This document shows positions 16,086 through 24,744 of a stretch of 64,000 nt of DNA, piece after piece. The notes under the pieces are model-generated. The model was not told the origin of the DNA. It worked only from the letters and a program-made list of their open reading frames with translations, and did not search any database. The translations under genes and the position numbers were made by a program. Within the stretch, counting starts at the first letter, position 1; every line of letters starts with the position of its first letter. This stretch comes from Nostoc linckia NIES-25. GTDB taxonomy: Bacteria; Cyanobacteriota; Cyanobacteriia; Cyanobacteriales; Nostocaceae. Where the stretch lies: the NCBI RefSeq assembly GCF_002368035.1, contig NZ_AP018223.1, positions 1,531,764 to 1,595,763 of the forward strand. The letters run 5' to 3'.

Positions 16086-18893
16086 ATGCAAAAGCCTATC
16101 CAGTCACCCATCGAACATGCCTATGATATTTTGCGAACTGAGAAAGTTAATCCTCTCGATGCTATCTTTGCTGCAAAAAGTGTTGCGGTAATTGGCGCTA
16201 GCGAAAAGGCTGATAGTGTTGGACGCACCCTGTTATGGAACTTAATTAGCAATCCTTTTGGTGGAATAATTTTTCCTGTCAATCCCAAGCGCCACAGTAT
16301 CCTGGGAATTAAAGCCTACCCGACTATTTTTGATGTTCCAGAAGTAGTGGATTTAGCAGTTATCGCCACCCCAGCACCAACCGTCCCAAGCATTATCAGT
16401 CAATGCACAGATGCAGGTGTCAAAGGTGCAATTATTCTCAGTGCCGGTTTTAAAGAAGCTGGTGCAGAGGGTGTAGCCTTGGAACAGCAAATACTTGAGC
16501 AAGCACATCGCGGCAAAATGCGGATTATTGGCCCCAACTGCTTGGGTGTGATGAGTCCGCGCACGGGTTTAAATGCGACCTTTGCCAGTACAATGGCGCG
16601 TCCTGGAAATGTTGGCTTTATTAGTCAAAGTGGAGCGCTTTGCACTGCTATTCTAGATTGGAGTTTTCGGGAAAACGTTGGTTTTAGCGCCTTTGTTTCC
16701 CTTGGCTCAATGCTAGATGTGGGTTGGGGAGATTTAATTTACTACCTTGGTGATGACCCGCAGACAAAAAGTATTGTAATTTACATGGAGTCAATTGGAA
16801 ACGCGCGATCGTTTCTCTCAGCAGCGCGGGAAGTTGCTTTAACTAAGCCGATTATTGTAATTAAAGCAGGACGCACCGCAGCCGCAGCCAAAGCCGCAGC
16901 TTCCCATACTGGCGCACTTACAGGTAGTGATGAAGTTCTAGATGCAGCTTTCCGGCGTTGTGGGGTGTTGCGCGTCAACAGCATCTCTGATTTGTTCGAT
17001 ATGGCGGAGGTACTAGCAAAACAACCCCGTCCCAAAGGGCCGCGCCTGACAATTGTCACTAACGCAGGCGGCCCCGGAGTCCTGGCTACTGATGCTTTGA
17101 TTGCTGCTGGTGGAGAAGTTGCACCAATTTCCCAAGAAACTATCGCAGCTTTAAATCAAATACTACCAGCACATTGGAGCCACGGTAACCCCATTGATAT
17201 TCTTGGCGATGCTGACCAAGAGCGATATACCAAAGCCTTAGAAATTGCTGCCAAAGATCCGAATAGTGACGGTTTATTGGTGATTCTGACTCCCCAAGCA
17301 ATGACAGACCCCACCCAAACCGCCGAAAAATTGAAACCCTACGCACAGATAGCAGGTAAACCCATCCTTGCCAGTTGGATGGGAGGAGCAGACATCGCCG
17401 CAGGTGAGATGATTCTCAACCGTCACCATATCCCCACATATACTTACCCCGATACTGCTGCTCGAATGTTTAGTTACATGTGGCAATCTAGCTATAATTT
17501 GCGCGGTATCTACGAGACTCCGGTAATGCCTGAATTTGATTCTGTATCAGGTATCCCAGACCGTAACTGTGTGGAAAAAATTATCCAAACAGCACGTCAA
17601 GCACAGCGAACTATTCTTACAGAGTTTGAATCCAAGCAAATTTTAGCAGCTTATGGGATTCCGGTGGTTGGTACTTGCATTGCTAAAAGTGAAGATGAAG
17701 CGGTTCAATGTGCTGAAAAAATCGGTTATCCTGTCGTTTTAAAGCTGTTTTCTGAGGTAATTACTCATAAAACTGATGTTGGCGGCGTGCAGTTGAATTT
17801 AAAAGATGCTGAAGCAGTAAGACAGGCCTACCGCACTATTGAATTTTGTTTACGGGAGAAATTGCAACACGATCCGGATTATTTAGACGCGATGAATCGC
17901 GCTTTTACAGAATTATTTCTGGGTGTGACGGTGCAGCCAATGGTAAAAATGGCTGGTTATGAATTGATTATTGGCAGTAGTTTGGATGCACAGTTTGGAC
18001 CAGTGTTGCTGTTTGGCGCAGGAGGACAGCTCGTTGAGGTTTTTCAAGATCGAGCGATCGCACTTCCACCACTGAATACGACTTTAGCACGCCGCATGAT
18101 GGAGCAAACACAAATTTATAAGGCACTCAAAGGAGTCCGGGGACGCAAAAGTGTCGATATGGCTGCTCTTGAACAATTAATGGTGGTATTTAGTCAATTA
18201 GTAGCAGAACAGCGTTGGATTAAGGAAATCGATATTAACCCGTTGCTGGCTTCATCGGAACAATTAATTGCCCTCGATGCTAGAATTATTCTCCACGAAC
18301 CAAATGTTAAAGAAACCGAACTACCAAAGTTAGCCATTCGACCTTATCCTACACAATATATTAGTAAGTGGACGATGAAAGATGGCACTGCTGTTACCAT
18401 TCGTCCCATCCGTCCAGAAGATGAACCGTTGATGGTGCAATTTCACAACACCCTCTCAGAACAAAGCGTTTATTTTCGATATTTCCACTTAATTAAACTC
18501 CAGTCGAGAGTAGCACACGAACGGCTAACACGTATCTGTTTTATTGATTACGATCGCGAAATCGCCTTAGTTGTAGAATATCAAAATCCCCAAACGCAGA
18601 CACGGCAAATATTGGCAGTTGGTCGGTTAAGTAAAATACATGGTACAAATGAAGCGGAATTTGCTATTGTAGTGAGCGATCGCTGTCAGTGCCAAGGTAT
18701 AGGAACCGAGTTACTAAAAAGGTTACTGCAAATTAGTCAAGATGAGCAACTAAATAGAATTACTGCTGATATTTTGGTTGATAATTATGGGATGCAAAAA
18801 GTTTGTGAAAAACTGGGTTTTCGCATCGAACGCACGGACGATCCTACTGTTGTGAAAGCGGAAATTGATATTGTAGGAGCGAATAGGCAATAG
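16086..18893 (+). CDS. Acyl-CoA synthetase (NDP-forming)-like/GNAT acetyltransferase fusion (Pat-like)
   Basis: 935 residues. Domain order: CoA-binding Rossmann domain (about 25-125, SVAVIGASEKADSVGR), succinyl-CoA ligase-like domains (about 165-480), ATP-grasp domain (about 505-720) and a C-terminal GNAT N-acetyltransferase (about 760-930). This is the layout of the Pat/YfiQ protein lysine acetyltransferases that regulate acetyl-CoA synthetase and other enzymes. SHTGAL at 273-278 includes H274, at the site that carries the phosphohistidine in ADP-forming acyl-CoA synthetases, so catalytic synthetase activity is not excluded. The ATG has AGGA five bases upstream. It follows hoxW by 44 bases, suggesting shared transcription. 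Confidence 0.88.
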   Translation: MQKPIQSPIEHAYDILRTEKVNPLDAIFAAKSVAVIGASEKADSVGRTLLWNLISNPFGGIIFPVNPKRHSILGIKAYPTIFDVPEVVDLAVIATPAPTVPSIISQCTDAGVKGAIILSAGFKEAGAEGVALEQQILEQAHRGKMRIIGPNCLGVMSPRTGLNATFASTMARPGNVGFISQSGALCTAILDWSFRENVGFSAFVSLGSMLDVGWGDLIYYLGDDPQTKSIVIYMESIGNARSFLSAAREVALTKPIIVIKAGRTAAAAKAAASHTGALTGSDEVLDAAFRRCGVLRVNSISDLFDMAEVLAKQPRPKGPRLTIVTNAGGPGVLATDALIAAGGEVAPISQETIAALNQILPAHWSHGNPIDILGDADQERYTKALEIAAKDPNSDGLLVILTPQAMTDPTQTAEKLKPYAQIAGKPILASWMGGADIAAGEMILNRHHIPTYTYPDTAARMFSYMWQSSYNLRGIYETPVMPEFDSVSGIPDRNCVEKIIQTARQAQRTILTEFESKQILAAYGIPVVGTCIAKSEDEAVQCAEKIGYPVVLKLFSEVITHKTDVGGVQLNLKDAEAVRQAYRTIEFCLREKLQHDPDYLDAMNRAFTELFLGVTVQPMVKMAGYELIIGSSLDAQFGPVLLFGAGGQLVEVFQDRAIALPPLNTTLARRMMEQTQIYKALKGVRGRKSVDMAALEQLMVVFSQLVAEQRWIKEIDINPLLASSEQLIALDARIILHEPNVKETELPKLAIRPYPTQYISKWTMKDGTAVTIRPIRPEDEPLMVQFHNTLSEQSVYFRYFHLIKLQSRVAHERLTRICFIDYDREIALVVEYQNPQTQTRQILAVGRLSKIHGTNEAEFAIVVSDRCQCQGIGTELLKRLLQISQDEQLNRITADILVDNYGMQKVCEKLGFRIERTDDPTVVKAEIDIVGANRQ

Positions 18894-18933
18894 GCTTAAT
18901 TTTGCTGTTGCCTTTCATTTTCTCTTGTTCTAT

Positions 18934-18950
18934 GATTAGCCGAACTTGAT
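18934..18950. repeat. Single end of the ATATCATGTTCGG MITE-like family
   Basis: GATTAGCCGAACTTGAT matches the right terminal repeat of the elements at 32043-32177 and 32020-32243. No matching left end is visible nearby, so this is a remnant or solo end. Confidence 0.5.
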
Positions 18951-18957
18951 GTTAGTT

Positions 18958-19179
18958 CTATATATGCTCCAACCGCACATACTGACGCGCGATCGCATTA
19001 ATAGGAATGCCTTCAAAGCGGGAAATAATTTCTTTTAGTTATAGCAGTTCTGGCAACCAAAAAGTTAACTCATCGCCATAACGTCGGGATGTAAAACCGT
19101 ATTCTTTGGGGCGAGCGATCGCTACTTTTTCTGGAGTTTGCACCACTATAATTTCAGAATTTGTAAAATTTTTCTCAAT
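18958..19179 (-). pseudogene. Degenerate small gene with an in-frame stop
   Basis: The minus strand reads IIVVQTPEKVAIARPKEYGF, then a stop (TAA at 19039-19041), then in the same frame LKEIISRFEGIPINAIARQ and a second stop at 18958. The two halves read as one protein interrupted by a nonsense codon, and no start codon is present. The family was not identified. The surrounding gap (18894-19417) holds nothing else except an AT-rich stretch before the next gene. Confidence 0.4.
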
Positions 19180-19417
19180 TTATAAGACTTCTTTAAAATT
19201 TTGATTATTAGCATATGAACATTAATTTAGACTACATAAATCGAGATTATCAAAAAAGGTTTGGAATAGAATTGCTGATTTCACTTTCCCCAGCCTGCAA
19301 AAGAATGTAAAGAATAGTTACTGTATAACCTTATTATGTACTCGATAATGATAACTTCTTGAACTTAACATATAAATCAAATTTGATTCCTAAAAAAACG
19401 ATCTACTCTTAAAGCTT

Positions 19418-20323
19418 ATGTCTCAAAAAATTGCTATTCCTATTTTAAGTCTCATGTTTGCAATGCTCGTGCCTAATGTGGTAGCTGCTGAGACTGTAAT
19501 GCAAAAAGTAGCCAGAACAGGAGTATTAACAGCTGGTACTAGTAAAGATGCGCTACCTTTTGCCTATGTGGATAGTCAAGAAAAGTTAAATGGCTATTCT
19601 GTAGATATGCTAACTCTGATTAAAGAGCAATTAGAAAAAAATCTCCGAAAAAAAATTAAACTGCAATTGGTTGGTCTTAGCCCCTCTGAACGGATTCCTA
19701 AAATAGTTAATCGACAAGTTGATATTGTGTGTGATGCTAGTAGTTTTACATGGGAGCGAGATAAAAAAGTAGACTTTTCTGTAAGCTACGGTGCGACTGG
19801 AACTCAATTATTAACGAACAAAGGAACTAATCTAGGTTCTCCTGAATCCTTGATTGATAAGCGAATTGGCGTGTTAGCTGGAACCACAAACGAACAGGCG
19901 ATCGCTCGCGTACAACCTAAAGCTAAACTAGTATATTTTAAAACTAGGACAGAGGGATACACAGCATTACAAAAAGGTACTATTGATGCTTTCTCATCCG
20001 ATAGCATTATTTTAGAGGGATGGCTGCAACAGCAAAAAAATCCAGATGCTTTTGCGATCGTACCCGATCGCCCCTATTCACAAGAAGGTATCGCTTGCAT
20101 GGTACCAGAAAATAACTCGAAATTCTTGGATACAGTCAACTATTCTCTGGTCAAGTTTATGCAAGGATTCGTCAATGGCGATCCTCGATACGTCGCTATT
20201 TTTGACCGTTCGTTTGGATCTCAAGGCACTGTAGCACTCAATCGCGATTTACGGGATTTAGTAGTGGAAACTATGAAATTGGTTATAGAATTTCGTGAGG
20301 AAATTCCCAAAAGCGATCTGTGA
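19418..20323 (+). CDS. Periplasmic amino-acid-binding protein (family 3 solute-binding)
   Basis: 301 residues with an N-terminal signal peptide (about 1-24, ending VVAAE). The mature part matches bacterial extracellular solute-binding proteins of family 3, which feed polar amino acid ABC importers: TGVLTAGTSKDALPFAYVD, the LNGYSVDM segment, and GVLAGTTNEQAI. Motifs such as ERIPKIVNRQVDIVCD are typical. No permease or ATPase gene lies beside it, so it is an orphan component or a sensor-like binding protein. It converges on the FUSC gene, with an inverted repeat pair between them. Confidence 0.85.
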   Translation: MSQKIAIPILSLMFAMLVPNVVAAETVMQKVARTGVLTAGTSKDALPFAYVDSQEKLNGYSVDMLTLIKEQLEKNLRKKIKLQLVGLSPSERIPKIVNRQVDIVCDASSFTWERDKKVDFSVSYGATGTQLLTNKGTNLGSPESLIDKRIGVLAGTTNEQAIARVQPKAKLVYFKTRTEGYTALQKGTIDAFSSDSIILEGWLQQQKNPDAFAIVPDRPYSQEGIACMVPENNSKFLDTVNYSLVKFMQGFVNGDPRYVAIFDRSFGSQGTVALNRDLRDLVVETMKLVIEFREEIPKSDL

Positions 20324-20329
20324 TAAGTA

Positions 20330-20551
20330 GGAGGCAGGAGGCAGAAGGCAGGAGGTAAAACTCTTACTGTTCTTAGCATTCACGGTTTCAAAATGTTCTA
20401 ACCTATGTGACTACGGCTATATTTATATCAAGTTTAAAGTGAAACAGTATAAGCCGACATAATTAAATGTAAACTCCAAACCAGCAAGACCTTTTACTGT
20501 TGAGGGTTTTACCTCCTGCCTTCTGCCTTCTGCCTCCTGCCTCCTGCCTCC
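20330..20551. repeat. Inverted pair of GGCAGGAG repeat arrays
   Basis: A purine array (20330-20361, GGAGGCAGGAGGCAGAAGGC...) is mirrored by a pyrimidine array (20506-20551, ending CCTGCCTCCTGCCTCC). Over about 32 bases the arms are exact reverse complements apart from repeat number, and about 145 bases lie between. They flank the junction of two convergent genes, so the transcript could form a very stable hairpin for termination. Confidence 0.7.
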
Positions 20552-20552
20552 T

Positions 20553-22865
20553 TCAACAATCTTGCATACGCGCAATCACACAATGTATAACTTTAACTTC
20601 ATTAACAATTCGCTCAAGTTCTATAGATAGAGGAGTTTGTTCTCGAACGGCTTGCAATGTAGGAGTAGTTAAAATGTTCGGATTTGTGGCAATTTCTGAT
20701 AATCGGACAGTATGTAATTGTTGAATTTGGCCGTGAATTGTTTCGAGATAGTTATCTAGTGCTGGTAACTTTTGGGGCGGCTGCCTTTGTTGCAGCGCAT
20801 CTGCTAAGTTTTCCAAAACTTGAATAATCGTATCAGTCAGGCGGTTGAGTTCAGTAAATTGGTACTCGCCGCTAAATTCGCGCATATGTTCTGCCAGAGT
20901 TGTCACTGAACTGAAAAAGCTCCGAATGTATACCATCAAAGTTATTACAGGTTCGATTTCTCCCTGGACGTGACGAGGTTCGCTGAACAATCTTTGAGCG
21001 GCGGCGGTAGCGTTGGCGTTTTCCAGTGCTGCTTGATGACGTAGCATATTAATAGAATCAGTAAATGTACCGCGTTTTGGATGAAGATAGTTAGCTATTA
21101 CCTGCTGAAAGTAAGCGAGATTTGCCCGAATTGTCTTTTCTAGTTGTGCCGGAAGTTGCTGTCGTTCCCAACGGGGAAAAAGCAAATAGCTGCCAAGCAG
21201 TGCTAAGGCACCACCAACCAAACTATCAACGATACGCAATATTCCTATTTTCCAGTCACCTGCACTAATCAGGTTGAGTAATAAAATAATGGCGGGAGTT
21301 AGCAGTATAGTAAATATGCTGTAGCTCAACGATCGCACTGACATCGCAGTAAACACCAGCAGCAAAAAACAAACTCCATTAGCCAACTGATTCTTAACTA
21401 ATAAAATTACACCTATACCAATAATTCCCCCCAAAATAGTACCGATGACTCTTTGCACCGTTGTCTCGGAGGTTCCGCCAAAGTTCGGTTTGAGTGCAAC
21501 TAAAGCTGTTAGCGTTATCCAATAACCTCTAGGTAATTGCAATACTGAGGCAAGCAATTCAGCAACCGTTGTTACCAATGCTAAACGCAACGCGTGACGA
21601 AACAAAACTGAATCAAAAGTGAAGTTATTTCGCAGTGTATCAATAATTGTAGAATTCTCCGACTGAGTTGGAGGAGAAATCTTTCGCTGAGCAATGGGGC
21701 GCTGTTTCCCTTGTTTGAAATCTGCAATAATCTCTGCATCGATATGAATTTGCTGTGCCAGGTTTGTCAAACTGGCTGTAATCTTTTTTAGGTTGAGTAA
21801 TTCGGCATATTCATCTGTTTGAACGTTTACGGTTTGATTGAGGAGTTGAGCGCGAATAACTTGCCATTGATGTTCTAGTGCTTCAATTGTCCGGTCTAAA
21901 TCTCCCAAGCGAACTAAGTTTTTTTCTTTGGCAATTCCTTGTGATAACATTTGCACAGCAATTACCAACTGTTCGATCGCTTGCTCAATTTCTCTTTGCA
22001 GCTGAAAATATAATTGGTCTGTGGATGCGATCGCTAACAATTCACTCAATGCGACAACAGAATTAAGGATTTGATTTACATCCTCAATTAACACCAACAA
22101 GTAATTTCCCCGCAGATTAGCTCCTTTTTGCCTAGTCCACATCGCTGTCCAGACACTACGGGCAAATGTCAAATCTTGAATGACGATATCTTGAGCTTGC
22201 ACAAATCGTTGCGTCCACTCTTGCAAATCCTGTGGATTTAATGCCCTCTCCCTTGCCAAATCTACAAATTTACTCAGCGAATCATAACACCTAGCGACTA
22301 CCTGCTTGACAGGTGCATCAGGACGCACCACCCACAACAGTGATGATAAAGCAGTTGTCCAGATTCCGCCAGCCAAACAAAGCCCACATTGTTGGATAAG
22401 AGTAGAAAAATTAGAGAATGAAGCAAATCTAGCAAGGGCGATGACAAACATAATTGAAGTCACTAAGCTGACAGATGCAGCCACGTTGCCGTAGAGACTT
22501 GCTAAACCTGCAATAAATATTACCAAAAATGTCGCTGGGATAGCTAACCACAAATGACTGCTAACCAGACTCGCAATGAGGAATACAACAGTTATGCTAA
22601 TGGTTGCAGCGCTCATTGCGATCGCTTTTTGGCGGTAAGTGCCCTCAACATTTACCATACCAACAAACCAAGCTGCCATAGTGGCGATGCCTGCGGCGGG
22701 CATCGCCATCGCACTTGTAGCAGCATGACCAGTAATAATTCCGACTCCAATAGGTACGCCCAGTATCAAGAGGCTACGTAATCCAGCAAAAATGTCGGGT
22801 TTACCTGGCTTGAGTTGAAATTGCTGTAACAACCAACCCACAGGGCGTTTATCTGTAAATGACAT
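20553..22865 (-). CDS. FUSC-family inner-membrane transporter-like protein
   Basis: 770 residues. Two hydrophobic blocks (about 28-180 and 435-570), each followed by a long soluble helical region, match the FUSC/YccS/aromatic acid exporter architecture. The second block has the family-like RHALRLALVTTVAELLAS and PRGYWITLTALVALKPNFG segments. Members are proposed to export aromatic acids or fusaric acid, but substrates of cyanobacterial versions are unknown. No membrane fusion protein is adjacent. The ATG at 22865 opens MSFTDKRPVGWLLQQF. It is transcribed alone towards the solute-binding protein. Confidence 0.85.
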   Translation of the reverse strand: MSFTDKRPVGWLLQQFQLKPGKPDIFAGLRSLLILGVPIGVGIITGHAATSAMAMPAAGIATMAAWFVGMVNVEGTYRQKAIAMSAATISITVVFLIASLVSSHLWLAIPATFLVIFIAGLASLYGNVAASVSLVTSIMFVIALARFASFSNFSTLIQQCGLCLAGGIWTTALSSLLWVVRPDAPVKQVVARCYDSLSKFVDLARERALNPQDLQEWTQRFVQAQDIVIQDLTFARSVWTAMWTRQKGANLRGNYLLVLIEDVNQILNSVVALSELLAIASTDQLYFQLQREIEQAIEQLVIAVQMLSQGIAKEKNLVRLGDLDRTIEALEHQWQVIRAQLLNQTVNVQTDEYAELLNLKKITASLTNLAQQIHIDAEIIADFKQGKQRPIAQRKISPPTQSENSTIIDTLRNNFTFDSVLFRHALRLALVTTVAELLASVLQLPRGYWITLTALVALKPNFGGTSETTVQRVIGTILGGIIGIGVILLVKNQLANGVCFLLLVFTAMSVRSLSYSIFTILLTPAIILLLNLISAGDWKIGILRIVDSLVGGALALLGSYLLFPRWERQQLPAQLEKTIRANLAYFQQVIANYLHPKRGTFTDSINMLRHQAALENANATAAAQRLFSEPRHVQGEIEPVITLMVYIRSFFSSVTTLAEHMREFSGEYQFTELNRLTDTIIQVLENLADALQQRQPPQKLPALDNYLETIHGQIQQLHTVRLSEIATNPNILTTPTLQAVREQTPLSIELERIVNEVKVIHCVIARMQDC

Positions 22866-22965
22866 TATTTAGGCTAGGGACTATAACAAAGCGATCGTCT
22901 CTTAAAGCATTTTACCTATATCTAACTACGTGCAAAAAAAATATAATATCAAATCCCCATAGATA

Positions 22966-23065
22966 ATACCAATTTGAAAAAAGAATGCAACAGATGGGTA
23001 GGGGCACAACATTGTTGTGCCCTTACGGATAATTGATGTGTCGCAAACATTATTTGAATTGGTAT
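22966..23065. mobile_element. MITE-like element with ATACCAATT ends
   Basis: Ends ATACCAATTTGAA (22966) and TTGAATTGGTAT (23054-23065) are inverted. The centre holds a perfect palindrome, GGGCACAACATTGTTGTGCCC. No coding capacity. The central palindrome is related to those at 24135 and 24482. Confidence 0.6.
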
Positions 23066-23192
23066 AAACTTAATCACGCGTCCTTTGCGGTTCATGACTT
23101 TGCGAAAGTCCTGCTTTAGTTAGCTGACGTTGCTTAAAGGGCAATACAGTTGAGTTAAGCATATTTCTTTCTTCTCTCTGCGTCCTTGGCGC

Positions 23193-23242
23193 CCTTCTCT
23201 AACGAGACGCTGCGCGTTGGCGGAAGCCTCTCGTAGAGAAGG
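23193..23242. repeat. Interspersed hairpin repeat (GAGACGCTGCGCG...CTCTCGTAGAGAAGG)
   Basis: CCTTCTCTAACGAGA pairs with TCTCGTAGAGAAGG with one bulge around a GC-rich loop. This hairpin resembles a high-copy intergenic repeat known from Nostoc genomes. It lies in the 799-bp gap between the FUSC gene and the small membrane protein; the rest of that gap is covered by the neighbouring repeat entries. Confidence 0.6.
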
Positions 23243-23363
23243 CGGTTCGTTAAAAGACAAAGAGTTTTAACCTTAACACCAAGCGTATTGGCTTAAAAGG
23301 TATTTGAAGAGCGATGAAAAATCAATTTTTATGCCAAACTCCTTGAAATTAAAGCTCATAGCA

Positions 23364-23508
23364 CAATACAGTTCAGTTAAGACTCGATCCTCCCTAACCC
23401 TCCTTAAAAACAAAGGAACTAAGCCCAAAAGGAGGTAACTAAGCCCCCCTTTTTAAGGGGGGTTGGGGGGATCTTCCGGAGCTAAATACCGTTAACTGAA
23501 CCGTATTG
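23364..23508. mobile_element. MITE-like element with CAATACRGTTCAGTTAA ends
   Basis: Left end CAATACAGTTCAGTTAA (23364-23380); the right end (23492-23508) reads CAATACGGTTCAGTTAA in reverse complement, one mismatch in 17. The 145-bp body has the CCCCCCTTTTTAAGGGGGG palindrome also typical of such elements. A solo right end occurs at 39442-39457. No transposase inside. Confidence 0.7.
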
Positions 23509-23664
23509 GCTTATAGCAATTCCTATTCGTCATTAATGGGGTTACTAGAGTATGGTTTACTCATACTCTCATAGTAGTATTCTGACGTTCGTACAGCTTA
23601 TGCCCTGAGAGCTTTTTTTCACTCAACTCCCAACTTTTCAAACATTTTCAAAGGCTGTTTATTT

Positions 23665-24045
23665 ATGGGTTTATGCTTTTATAGTGCTATTTCTATCCCA
23701 ACAACACTTTTCTTTATTAATCTAATGGCTGCTTACTGGAATTACTACGATATTGGCATCAATGCATCAGCTAATTCGTTTAGTCTGATTTTCTTTATCG
23801 CACCTGTAATGCTCATTTTATTTACCATCAGTGGATACATAATGTCCAATTTGGCACAGCGTGTCAGAATGAAAAAACGTGCATCATTAAGCATGGGTAT
23901 CTTAGGAGTGATAATTACTTTTATTATTGGGTTTATTATTATTAGCGGCGAATTTTCTGATTATCCTAGACCAATACCGCATAATTTTCTAGAATTTTTG
24001 CGCTACTACTTAGGACTGGCACCAAAAAAAGATTATGGAATTTAA
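23665..24045 (+). CDS. Small membrane protein, unknown function
   Basis: 126 residues with three likely membrane helices (about 5-25, 38-62 and 75-93) and a short charged loop RVRMKKR after the second. No family or motif is recognised. The ATG at 23665 starts directly with hydrophobic residues; a short in-frame leader is not visible. It stands alone between repeat-rich gaps. Real gene status rests on length, composition and membrane pattern. Confidence 0.5.
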   Translation: MGLCFYSAISIPTTLFFINLMAAYWNYYDIGINASANSFSLIFFIAPVMLILFTISGYIMSNLAQRVRMKKRASLSMGILGVIITFIIGFIIISGEFSDYPRPIPHNFLEFLRYYLGLAPKKDYGI

Positions 24046-24095
24046 GCATCAATCAAAAATTAAAACTTTTTTCAGCAGATTTAGCTGATGCTCTA

Positions 24096-24192
24096 TTACA
24101 GCAGTTTTCATTTATTTGAACCACATCTACCGTAGGGGCACAGCAATGCTGTGCCCTTACTACGCGATCTATTTACCTGAAAATTGCTGTAA
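24096..24192. mobile_element. MITE-like element with TTACAGCA ends, copy 1
   Basis: Ends TTACAGCAGTTTTCA (24096-24110) and TGAAAATTGCTGTAA (24178-24192) pair at 14 of 15 bases. The centre is the palindrome GGGCACAGCAATGCTGTGCCC with flanking ACCACATCTACCGTA. A second copy is at 54278-54387; an internal piece lacking ends lies within 24465-24525. Confidence 0.7.
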
Positions 24193-24291
24193 GTTAAAAA
24201 TTTAGTAATAACGCAAAAATCTAGAGCCGTAGGTTAATCGCTCATTTTAATTCTCAAAATAATAGACCTCTTACATAAATCGAAAATAAGA

Positions 24292-24359
24292 ACCCCACCC
24301 CGTCAAAGCTACGCTTTGTCTCCCCTCACCTTGCTAAGGGGACGGGTTGGGGGTGGGGT
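24292..24359. repeat. ACCCCACCCC...GGGGTGGGGT hairpin
   Basis: Ten-base inverted arms (24292-24301 and 24350-24359) around a CTACGC/CCTTGCTAAGGGG body. A related body is inside the nested element at 32090-32140. Non-coding; a dispersed intergenic repeat. Confidence 0.5.
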
Positions 24360-24418
24360 GTTAGGGACTTTTGCACTCTTACTCCACGAACACAATTCAC
24401 AACAAAGGAATGAAAATA

Positions 24419-24608
24419 TTAGGACTTACGCATTGACAGAAAATACCAAATATAGATGATTTAAAAACCACATCTGTCGTAAGGGCACAGCAATGCTGTG
24501 CCCTTACACCCAGGTCTATTTACCATCAAAGAATGATTAATAAAAGCCTGAAACAACCTATGCATAGAAACGCACACCATGATTCATTTGTACAGTGCGT
24601 AAGTCCTA
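24419..24608. mobile_element. MITE-like element with AGGACTTACGCA ends, copy 1
   Basis: Left TTAGGACTTACGCATTGACA and right TGTACAGTGCGTAAGTCCTA are inverted over the first 14-15 bases. The 190-bp body contains a truncated copy of the GGGCACAGCAATGCTGTGCCC module, so one repeat appears to have inserted into another. A second element with the same ends is at 34871-34990. Confidence 0.7.
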
Positions 24609-24675
24609 AATATTTCTTTCCTAGTCACCAGTCACCAGTCCCCAGTCCCTATTTTCAAGGCAGTCCCAATGAAAA

Positions 24676-24709
24676 GAGAGGGCTGCTGTTGCTAAAACAC
24701 TGCCCTCTC
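24676..24709 (-). terminator. Probable terminator of the biosynthetic operon
   Basis: GAGAGGGC and GCCCTCTC arms (24702-24709 and 24676-24683) with an 18-base loop; on the minus strand the stem is followed by TTTTC. It lies 36 bases beyond the stop codon of the FAD oxidoreductase, the last gene of the operon. Confidence 0.55.
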
Positions 24710-24744
24710 AAATTACGATCCTCTACATCTTGAATTCCTACCTG

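Noticed and set aside
23365..23510. Possible riboswitch or terminator in the gap before the small membrane protein
   Set aside because: The strong hairpin belongs to a MITE-like element with paired ends, and no conserved riboswitch core was recognised.
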